Part shown: one piece after another, positions 57,087 through 64,000 of the stretch
Layout of the letters: the number at the start of each line of letters is the position of its first letter
How positions within the stretch are numbered: position 1 is the first letter of the stretch
DNA from: Galdieria partita
Lineage: Eukaryota > Rhodophyta > Bangiophyceae > Galdieriales > Galdieriaceae
Length of the DNA: 64,000 nucleotides
Assembly (NCBI GenBank): GCA_025991245.1
Contig: BQMJ01000002.1
Coordinates: 124,001-188,000 of the forward strand
Reading direction: 5' to 3'
Notes under the pieces: generated by a model
Database searches by the model: none
Told to the model about the DNA's origin: nothing
The model's input: the letters and a program-made list of their open reading frames with translations, nothing else
Position numbers and translations under genes: made by a program

Positions 57087-59366
57087 TTATTTGTCATTGA
57101 GAGGAGGATAGAGCCAGTTGTAAAGCAGATGTTTTCTTTCATGATCTAAACTTTTTTGAGTTTGTTGAATCGCACGCTGAGTTTCTGATATTTGCTCCAG
57201 GACCCATTTCTTCAATGCCTTGTGACTGCTTCTTCTTCTGCGACTCAGTGGCTCCGGCATAGGTGACTTCTTTTTCATGGCCATAACCAAGTCGTTACCT
57301 CTTTCACTCACCGTTTTTGGTAGTACTGTATTTTTCAAATCTTCCAAGCGCCTTTCCAAGTTGCTCAACTTTTGATTCGAAGTGACAACTTTGGTGGCAA
57401 TCGTGTGTGCAAGTTTTTCTACAAAGTTGTTAGAAACCATCAAAGACTTTGCAAGTTGCTTCATATCCTCCAGGTTTTGGTCGTCATTTTCTTGTTTCTT
57501 TTCTTGGTTCATATATTGTTTTATAGTCTCTGCAGTATTTCTCAACAGGTTGAGTCCTTCATGTACTGTCTTTTCTGTGCTCCAAACTGTCAGAACATAT
57601 TCTTGTTGCCTATTCGAACCAGGAGAAAATGGAGAAGGAGCAAGCACTTTTTGTCCCCAAGTAAACAAACGTTCCAATTCTGTTGTGTCGACTCTTGTCT
57701 CTTCACAAGTGGCAATTTGGTGATCCAACTCCATTTCTTCAAACATAGTAAAGGCGCTTGAGACAAAGGAAGCAAGATTGTTAAAGCTTTCTTGATATTT
57801 TGTAACAGAAGCAAGACCGTTGATATTGTCAGAGGACGACTCATCTTCAAAACTTGTTCCCTTTCTTTTCGAGAACGATGGGAGTAGACTGAAACTAGAA
57901 CAATTCATTAATGGCTGCTTCTGTTGAATCTTTAGGATCTTTTGTTGAGCCTGTTGAATTCGGGCATCAAGTGATCCCGTTTCTGAAAGAATTTTCTCAA
58001 GTTCTTCAAAGTACATAGACTGCTGGAATTTGGTCACCATCTTCAATATATTATGTAACGATTCCTTCTCTTCGACGTTCCACTGAGCGGAAAATTCATT
58101 TGAAGCAGAATTACTGCCGTTAATCATTGTTAAGACATTAGACTGACGGGAACATTGATCAGAAGTTTCGAACAACTCCGAATTGAACTGAATTTCTTTC
58201 TCAGCTAAAGCGCTATCGGAATTTTGCAACGACTGTTCAAGAGTTGATGGCTGCACAGTCGTCATTTCCGATTGAAATGTATGACTTTCTCTTTGAATGC
58301 CTGCTGAATATGATTGCAGTTTCGTTTTGACATTCCTTAAGCATTGCTGTAACTCGAACACATAATGGACGCAGTTTTCTATTTCTTCTAGATTGAAGGA
58401 AACACTTTTCAATGGCAATTTTGGCGGAGATGTTACTTGCTCAGAGTTATCTAATAGTTGAGCGCACCCAAAAGTTGTTTCTCCAAGTTCACTTATAGAG
58501 TCCAAGAGGCGGTTTAATATCGTTTGAAGAGGATATTTTTCTATATATTCAGTCTCTTTGAGAAATGATGAGTTGAGTGACTGCTGAACTTTATCCGATG
58601 AAGACTGCTGGCATACAGCATAAGGACTTTGGATATTCTCTTTATCATTTTCGTAGTTGAGGCATAACGAATCTCGGAAAGAGTTACCGAATTTAGAAAT
58701 ACTTGAGTTTGGTGTTTCCTTAGTATAACTTGTAGTTTCGTAAAATTCGTTCACTTTCTCCTCTATTAATGTGAGATTGTTTAATACGTAGCTGAGGTTG
58801 GCATAACTTGGAAAAGTATCGGCTTCATAAGATTTCCATCCGTGAGGGTGGATTTTTTGAAGGATTCTTTGAGAAAGTGTAGCAAGTCGCGGAACAATTG
58901 ATTCTTCTTTTATCTCCTCCAATTCTGCTCCATAATTTGTAGTCGACTCATTTATTTGTCGACTCCAACTGATTTTGTCAGTCATGTTCTTTTTATCTTC
59001 ATGGGAAAGCTGCTTTTGTAGGGATAGGATGACGTTTCTTGCCTTTGTTAACAAGAGATCTCTACGATATATTTCTTCTTCTAGCTCTTTCAAGATACTT
59101 GTTCTCGATGGATAGGGAGAATCTTTCTCTTCAGAGTCAGAATAAGTTGAAACTCGTCCTGTAAAGTTGACATCTTCGTTGCCTGTCAATTCCAATCCGA
59201 GCCTTTCTTCTAGCTGACAAATCCGCAATTTTAGGTTGAAATTTAACTTTTTTAGTTTCTGTATTTCATTCTCTTGGATACGTAGTGCTTCATTAGGTGG
59301 AGATAGGAAAGAGTTGTCTTTAAAGTAGCTTGAGTCTTGAACAATTTCGAAACTTTCGTTTTGCAT
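57087..59366 (-). CDS. CM1-motif (Centrosomin N-terminal) coiled-coil protein, likely gamma-tubulin complex tether
   Basis: An intronless frame of 759 residues from the ATG at 59366. Near the N-terminus, about residues 26-58, the stretch IQENEIQKLKKLNFNLKLR followed by ICQLEERLG matches the CM1 (Cnn_1N) consensus of Centrosomin, CDK5RAP2, Mto1 and Spc110. The rest is long coiled coil broken by Ser/Asn-rich linkers, with a basic segment (EPLSRRRRSSHKALKKW) close to the C-terminus. CM1 proteins bind and activate gamma-tubulin ring complexes at organising centres. Beyond CM1 the protein shows no similarity I recognise. No PACT or CM2 motif is seen by eye. Function is inferred from CM1 alone. Confidence 0.72.
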   Translation of the reverse strand: MQNESFEIVQDSSYFKDNSFLSPPNEALRIQENEIQKLKKLNFNLKLRICQLEERLGLELTGNEDVNFTGRVSTYSDSEEKDSPYPSRTSILKELEEEIYRRDLLLTKARNVILSLQKQLSHEDKKNMTDKISWSRQINESTTNYGAELEEIKEESIVPRLATLSQRILQKIHPHGWKSYEADTFPSYANLSYVLNNLTLIEEKVNEFYETTSYTKETPNSSISKFGNSFRDSLCLNYENDKENIQSPYAVCQQSSSDKVQQSLNSSFLKETEYIEKYPLQTILNRLLDSISELGETTFGCAQLLDNSEQVTSPPKLPLKSVSFNLEEIENCVHYVFELQQCLRNVKTKLQSYSAGIQRESHTFQSEMTTVQPSTLEQSLQNSDSALAEKEIQFNSELFETSDQCSRQSNVLTMINGSNSASNEFSAQWNVEEKESLHNILKMVTKFQQSMYFEELEKILSETGSLDARIQQAQQKILKIQQKQPLMNCSSFSLLPSFSKRKGTSFEDESSSDNINGLASVTKYQESFNNLASFVSSAFTMFEEMELDHQIATCEETRVDTTELERLFTWGQKVLAPSPFSPGSNRQQEYVLTVWSTEKTVHEGLNLLRNTAETIKQYMNQEKKQENDDQNLEDMKQLAKSLMVSNNFVEKLAHTIATKVVTSNQKLSNLERRLEDLKNTVLPKTVSERGNDLVMAMKKKSPMPEPLSRRRRSSHKALKKWVLEQISETQRAIQQTQKSLDHERKHLLYNWLYPPLNDK

Positions 59367-60029
59367 CGTTGGAATCAAAACAATTCCACGTTTGAATTTG
59401 AATTATTTCCCGGTTGAATTTTAGCATTCAACGTAATGAAAGCATAGTAGGCTGACTGAGACATTTCACTCATAAATTATTATCGAAACATTGAATAACT
59501 ACATGCTACATACTTGATGTCATCTAAAAGTCTCATAACTCCATTCTAGAAGAGAAAAGGGGATTTAAACTCGCTACTTTGGTCAACAGTTAGTAGGTTG
59601 TATTGAATACATTTATTATTCATGTAACACTAGGGTACTGGGATTTAGTTGTTCTTTCTACTAAGTGGTTCTGGAAGCACAAACTCTTGGAACTAAAATG
59701 TTCCCAATTAAAGCTTGTTTTTCATCAAGTTAGGCTGATTCGATATTTTGATAGCTGGTCCAGTAATTTCTTTCATAAATTGAACTTTATACGAACTTCA
59801 ACATATTTCTTCTTTCATATCATCCGTTACTTTTATCTGATATTATGGTTCGCTCTTTTATGAATTAAGAAATGTTCTGTAACTACCTCTGACTTGTCTT
59901 AGACTCTTAGTTTATTCTGGTTGCTTGCTAGAATTATGTTTCCTTTCGTTTGAGAGCTGAAAGGAATCAAGAGCTTGTTGAAATTGACGACTTGCTCAAA
60001 TTGGTTCAAAGGCACAGCGTGTTTTGACG
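59367..60029. other. Intergenic, about 660 bp, divergent promoters
   Basis: It lies between the CM1 protein gene and RBBP5. A hydrophobic 86-codon frame at 59603-59863 is AT-driven and unsupported. Confidence 0.45.
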
Positions 60030-61328
60030 ATGAACAAGCTACTCCTGAACCCCTTTGAAAGTCAGACAGTTCCTGAAGTGATGACTGAAAGGATTTCAGA
60101 ATGCTACGGAAACTGTTTGGCATTTAATAGAACAGGAAATCTTTTGGCCGTAGGTAGTTTCTACGGTATTGTTGTCATTGTAGACTTCGACACGTATGGA
60201 CCTGTTGTCCAAATGCTAGGACATGAAGGAAGAATTTTGTCTCTTTGTTGGTCTTACAATAGTTTCAGTGTTTTGAGTTGTGGGAAAGACCGAACAGTGC
60301 GGCTGTGGTATTTGCCAGATCAAAGGGAGCTACTATGTTTACAAACTCGATCGATTTCTTACCACGTAGAATTTCATCCGAAGAATCCAGATTACTGTAT
60401 TATAGATATGAGTCAGCAACTGCCGTTATTAGTAAACGTTGTTGGTATGCAGGGTACTAAGTCAGTTGATGAATTGCCCGAAGCAAAGAAGGTCGGGATG
60501 CCTGAGGAAAGAGAATTAGAAGAGCTACGACTCAAAGAAACAATAGAAGACTCTGGAAAGGTTGTAAATGTATCGAAAAACTCTCTTGAGTATTTCTCCT
60601 TTTTTATTAAAGACGGAGAAGAAATAGTTCGATTCGATAGCTCTGGTTCTATCGCTACTTTTACTTTTGAAGGCCTTCAACCTCTTAGAGTTTGTTCGTT
60701 GCCTGGCAAAAGTCTCATACGTCAAGTTATAATGGAAAGGCGGAAAAGAATGTTTGCAGTTATAACTCAGGACAGATATGTACGCGTATTCGACCTTTTT
60801 TCAATTCTGGAAGACTATGGAAAACCTGTTAGTCCGGTCGCACAGTTTACTGATATTGTAGGCAGAAGTCAATGGAGCTGTGCATGCTTCAGTGGACATT
60901 CTGAATATCTCTTGTGCGGTACCAAAGGCTCTGAACATAAAATACTTGTTTGGAGAGTTGAGGATGGACAATTAGAAAAAACTTTAGAGGGTCCTAAAGA
61001 GTCCATTTTAGATTTAGCTTGGAATCCACGTAGGAATACTATAGTCTCATGTGGAGGGTCAGGATCTCTGTATGTGTGGACAAAGGATTACACCGAAAAT
61101 TGGAGTGCGTTTGCTCCAGAATTCACAGAACTTGAAGAGAATGAAGAATATGTTGAAAGAGAAGATGAATTTGATTTTGTTGATGGTATCATGAAAGATC
61201 GAGAGGAGTGCGCAGAAGACGAAGAACTTCCTGTTGACATTACTTCTAGTTGGACAGACGATTTCAGTGATGGTCCTCATGAAGTAAATGATTTTTGTAT
61301 GCCTGTTATTATCAATGGCAAGCATTAA
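60030..61328 (+). CDS. RBBP5: COMPASS histone methyltransferase subunit RBBP5/Swd1
   Basis: A single exon of 432 residues. It starts with LLNPFESQTVPEVM, as in RBBP5. A WD40 propeller follows: CLAFNRTGNLLAVGSFYGIV, SLCWSYNSFSVLSCGKDRTV, VEFHPKNPDYCI, RYVRVFDLFSIL and AWNPRRNTIVSCGGSGSLYVW. The diagnostic tail ENWSAFAPEFTELEENEEYVER leads into an acidic hinge (EDEFDFVDG), the part that in relatives contacts ASH2L and WDR5. It is a core part of SET1/MLL complexes that methylate histone H3 lysine 4. The C-terminal acidic tail is shorter than in animals. The ATG at 60030 is the first in frame. Confidence 0.96.
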   Translation: MNKLLLNPFESQTVPEVMTERISECYGNCLAFNRTGNLLAVGSFYGIVVIVDFDTYGPVVQMLGHEGRILSLCWSYNSFSVLSCGKDRTVRLWYLPDQRELLCLQTRSISYHVEFHPKNPDYCIIDMSQQLPLLVNVVGMQGTKSVDELPEAKKVGMPEERELEELRLKETIEDSGKVVNVSKNSLEYFSFFIKDGEEIVRFDSSGSIATFTFEGLQPLRVCSLPGKSLIRQVIMERRKRMFAVITQDRYVRVFDLFSILEDYGKPVSPVAQFTDIVGRSQWSCACFSGHSEYLLCGTKGSEHKILVWRVEDGQLEKTLEGPKESILDLAWNPRRNTIVSCGGSGSLYVWTKDYTENWSAFAPEFTELEENEEYVEREDEFDFVDGIMKDREECAEDEELPVDITSSWTDDFSDGPHEVNDFCMPVIINGKH

Positions 61329-61541
61329 AGAAGTAAGTTTTGAGACAGTTACTGCGGAACTTCCTTTGTCAAATGTAGCATCCATTGTTTAAAGTTTAGA
61401 AGATACGAAACTTTTGGATATATACTTTTGTAGTTTTAAATTTGTATCAGTTAAATTATTTCAGTTGGTTGGGTTATTTGTTGTATAAGATTGAACATCG
61501 TAGAAATTCTCAAACTTTGTGAATTGGCCGACGACAAGGCC

Positions 61542-62195
61542 ATGAGCTCTACTGTTACCGCAATAGCTATAGCTGGTTCCATCATACTGTCCGTAACTTT
61601 TGCTGTTGTTATTATAATTGTAAAGCGACGAATGGAAGTTTCTTCAAGATATAGAGGTACCGTTGGGCACAACCAGTCGGATTTGCTTCGTGCTCCACCA
61701 CTTATTACATATTTCATCAGTTCAACAGACAAACAAGGGTTATTTCAAAAAGATATTGACCAGCTTTGCAAGGAATATGTCTTCGAAGGTATGGAAAATA
61801 TTCAGCGTACTAGGATGGGTGGAATTCAGCCTTCAGAAGAAAATACTGCTGATGATAAAGTTGACGACGATATCAATGCAAAGGCAGCTTTATGCTGCAT
61901 TTGTCTCGAAGACTTGGAACTTGGTTCCCTTGTGAGAACTTTGCCCTGTAATCATACTTTTCATTCAAAAGAAATTTGTAGATGGCTTTGCAAGCGTGCA
62001 ATATGTCCATATTGTAGAGCATCGTTCGAATACCTGGTTTCACTTCCTGACTATGAGGAAACAAATGACCATTTTGCAGGAGACAGTGAGAGTGACTCGA
62101 GTGCAATTCCTAATTACATATCTACCGGTAGACAATCCCAGGGCCCATACCATCAACACAACGCTGGGCCTTCTATTATTATGATTGTTCCCTAG
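61542..62195 (+). CDS. Membrane-anchored RING-H2 E3 ubiquitin ligase
   Basis: A single exon of 217 residues from the ATG at 61542. A hydrophobic segment (VTAIAIAGSIILSVTFAVVIIIV) sits near the N-terminus, followed by a cytosolic linker. The RING-H2 finger spans CCICLEDLELGSLVRTLPC, NHTFHSKEICRWL and CPYCRASF (about residues 128-170). The layout resembles plant ATL-like ligases but lacks a clear GLD motif. It would ubiquitinate membrane or nearby proteins, target unknown. The C-terminal tail is Ser/Asp-rich and ends in a short hydrophobic stretch. Confidence 0.85.
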   Translation: MSSTVTAIAIAGSIILSVTFAVVIIIVKRRMEVSSRYRGTVGHNQSDLLRAPPLITYFISSTDKQGLFQKDIDQLCKEYVFEGMENIQRTRMGGIQPSEENTADDKVDDDINAKAALCCICLEDLELGSLVRTLPCNHTFHSKEICRWLCKRAICPYCRASFEYLVSLPDYEETNDHFAGDSESDSSAIPNYISTGRQSQGPYHQHNAGPSIIMIVP

Positions 62196-62362
62196 TGATT
62201 AGTATACTCCAAAAAGTGACGTATTGTGTGTAACAATATGAATTTTATTCCAAAAAGAAGTCCGTTGCCCTAACTACATGCAATCGAATGAAAACTCCCA
62301 AACCATATCCCACAAATGTCATATAAACAAATATTGTTTTAGAGGCTTCGTATGCTGCCTTT

Positions 62363-63571
62363 CTATGGACAGTCTTCGTTCAACTCTTTCTGCTTTTTCA
62401 TTAGAAAACGGCTAACTCGTCTACGATGATTGGTCCGTTGATAGATGGAGCACTGAGCACGATAAGGGCATGAACCACGACAATGCGTACATATCCATGA
62501 ATCCGGATTACGAAAGACTTCTTCAAAATTCCAGTTGTTTTGTTGAAAACACTTTTCGCAGGTTACTTTAAGACACATACCAATTTGTATATTAGAACAA
62601 ACTATCATTCTAATATTTTTACTCGCAGCACGCGCACAAAGATGACAGAACTTTGCAGGAGAGACACGTGAATATTGTTTTTTCCTCTGAGGCCGACGCT
62701 TAATCTGAGACTCTAAAGTAGGACTCAAAACTGGATCAGGAACACGAAACTTGCGACATCCTCCAGAGTTGCTCGACGAATCTGTATAAACTGTATGTAC
62801 ACTAGGATCTAACTCGGTCCTCACGGAAGATCTGTCCTGGTAGTTTTCTGTAAAAGTTGAAATAAACGCTGGACAGTTAACTCCAATGTTACGTGATACC
62901 TCTGACTCACTTGATGAACTCTTAAAACGTTTTGTTGAAGGAAAGAGCGCAGAGGAAGGTTTCACATTCATACTCGAGAACTCTCGGGAATTTGTGTGAG
63001 TCCAAAACTGAGTTTCCTCCGTTGGCTGCCGGCAATTCAAATTGAACGACTCATCAAATAGCGAGTTTTCTTGTTCAGCAGCTCTAGAAACTGTCGCATG
63101 AGTCCACAAACCTGCTGGTGGAGACAAACTAAAGCTCTTTTCCACTGCATCTAACGCATAAAGGCCGTGATAATGTTGTCGACCTTGAAAGTCTGTTTTC
63201 AAGCAAGACTTGAGTGACTCTTCGGGTGAAAATCCCACAAATAACTTATTCGACGGTGAAGGTATTTGTTCAGGTGCTTGAAAAGTTGAAGTTGTTGGCT
63301 CAAAATTCCTTGACAAACAATCATCCACCATTGTTTCACAACCTTGCTCGAACTTCAGTTTGGATACTGCTAACAAGTTCCGCTTAAAGTCATAATCCGT
63401 CATTCCCGAAGTGTTTTCCAAGCTACTTATATTCTGTTCCGATCCAGTACGAAATAGGTTACTTTCATCCCAGCTCAAATCCTTGAGCCAACCATCCTCG
63501 AATCTCACAAAATCAAAAACTCCGTCATCTGCAGACAGTAAGTCATCTTGCTCAAACTCGAAAAGAACCAT
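62363..63571 (-). CDS. CDCA7-type zinc-finger protein (zf-4CXXC_R1)
   Basis: An intronless frame of 402 residues. The C-terminal 90 residues hold a cysteine-rich domain: KFCHLCARAASKN, GMCLKVTCEKCFQQNNW, the spacer EEVFRNPDSW, then ICTHCRGSCP and a basic RTNHRRRVSR. The CxxC pairs and the WxCxxCRGxC core match the CDCA7/R1 zinc-finger family, whose animal members recruit the HELLS remodeler for DNA methylation upkeep. Spacing is not identical to animal CDCA7, so it may be a distant branch. The first 300 residues are Ser/Thr-rich and probably disordered, with acidic patches at the N-terminus. Confidence 0.7.
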   Translation of the reverse strand: MVLFEFEQDDLLSADDGVFDFVRFEDGWLKDLSWDESNLFRTGSEQNISSLENTSGMTDYDFKRNLLAVSKLKFEQGCETMVDDCLSRNFEPTTSTFQAPEQIPSPSNKLFVGFSPEESLKSCLKTDFQGRQHYHGLYALDAVEKSFSLSPPAGLWTHATVSRAAEQENSLFDESFNLNCRQPTEETQFWTHTNSREFSSMNVKPSSALFPSTKRFKSSSSESEVSRNIGVNCPAFISTFTENYQDRSSVRTELDPSVHTVYTDSSSNSGGCRKFRVPDPVLSPTLESQIKRRPQRKKQYSRVSPAKFCHLCARAASKNIRMIVCSNIQIGMCLKVTCEKCFQQNNWNFEEVFRNPDSWICTHCRGSCPYRAQCSIYQRTNHRRRVSRFLMKKQKELNEDCP

Positions 63572-63726
63572 AGCGTAAAAGAATGCAATATGACTAACTT
63601 TGAAACAACAAAATCTCCCGAAGCGGACGACAACAACTTGTGGTTAACAATGCACAACAAATTTCATTCGAATCCAGTGGGTTGATCGGGGTTCTATTTT
63701 GGTTCACAAATTTTCACAACCGATGA

Positions 63727-64000
63727 TTAATGAGAAGCAGCACAGCATCTGGGTATTGGCTTCTCGAAATACGTTAAGAGAGTATTCGTACTTTCTGGCT
63801 TCGTTGTTTCTAGTTGTCTGTTAACTTGTCGGTTTAATTCGAATAGCAGTGAATTCTGCTTCTCTTCTGGAGTGGTTTCCGCCTGAACATATTGACTTTC
63901 GTAGACAGTGCATTGTTCTTCTTGTCGGTTTCTTGTCTGCCAGAATTTCAATTGACAATCATCACCTACTGTTGCAAGCTTTGTATCCACCTTACACCAA
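63727..64000 (-). CDS. Cdt2-like WD40 protein, C-terminal end (partial)
   Basis: The frame is open from the window edge to the stop at 63727. The first residues read WCKVDTKLATVGDDCQLKFW, a typical WD40 blade close in wording to Cdt2/DTL repeats (WCxxDxxKxAT..DDxxxKxW). The tail is short and polar and ends near NTLLTYFEKP, which resembles a PCNA-interacting PIP box with Thr in place of the first Gln (TxxLxxYF). Cdt2 proteins are substrate receptors of the CRL4 ligase and some carry a C-terminal PIP box. Only the last 90 residues are visible, so this is an inference. Confidence 0.5.
   Translation of the reverse strand, partial: WCKVDTKLATVGDDCQLKFWQTRNRQEEQCTVYESQYVQAETTPEEKQNSLLFELNRQVNRQLETTKPESTNTLLTYFEKPIPRCCAASH

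Noticed and set aside
57382-57723. 113-codon hydrophobic plus-strand ORF
   Set aside because: Antisense to the coiled-coil of the CM1 protein; the Phe/Ser-rich reading is the complement of Lys/Glu-rich codons.
1-64000. Mobile or virus-derived elements, CRISPR arrays, bacterial-style operons
   Set aside because: No reverse transcriptase, transposase, capsid or integrase frames, no long terminal or tandem repeats, and promoters and spacing are of eukaryotic type.

Overview
The window is nuclear DNA of a compact-genome eukaryote, most likely a cyanidiophycean red alga of the Galdieria type. The composition is AT-rich by eye and genes lie on both strands with short gaps. Spliceosomal introns are nearly all 42-65 nt, with GTAAGT-like donors and often a CTAAC/CTAAG branch site just before the acceptor. 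The gene set is eukaryotic (SMC4, actin, MAD2, TRAPP, TFIIH, RBBP5, ERD2), with several probably plastid-targeted proteins. The species is an inference from style and gene content, not from a marker gene. I see no rRNA, tRNA, mobile element, viral remnant or CRISPR array.

Layout. 1-10 kb: 3' end of an acyl-CoA synthetase, a double thioredoxin-fold protein, an unknown, condensin SMC4, a gene-poor 1.5 kb, actin, and a TauE/SafE-type transporter. 11-25 kb: eIF2B-alpha, a seven-exon phosphoglycerate dehydrogenase, an unknown three-exon gene, an IRE-type AGC kinase, a UBE2J-type E2 head-to-head with MOB4, a GT31 glycosyltransferase, a glycine-rich protein, a DHHC acyltransferase and a prephenate/arogenate dehydratase. 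26-37 kb: an 11-exon RecD2-like helicase, CPSF30, TRAPPC8 and a GT61 glycosyltransferase. 37-47 kb: a probable augmin subunit 4, MAD2, ERD2, a Tim17-family protein, an unknown, an ABHD11-type hydrolase and TFIIH p44. 47-64 kb: a DEAD-box helicase, an Mpv17-family protein, an unknown five-exon gene, a uridine-kinase-like protein, an ELO elongase, kynurenine 3-monooxygenase, a CM1-motif coiled-coil protein, RBBP5, a RING-H2 ligase, a CDCA7-type zinc-finger protein, and the 3' end of a Cdt2-like WD40 gene.

The genes do not form operons. Several do act in cell division: SMC4, MAD2, the augmin-like subunit, the CM1 protein and the Cdt2-like protein. Exon joins were worked out by hand from splice signals, reading phase and family alignment. 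Most give an exact multiple of three and a family-typical length. Uncertain joins are marked. No single undescribed system stands out. The strongest leads are the RecD2-like helicase with a doubled N-terminal module, the CM1 and augmin-like gamma-tubulin-pathway proteins, and several genes whose coding ends overlap or nearly touch.
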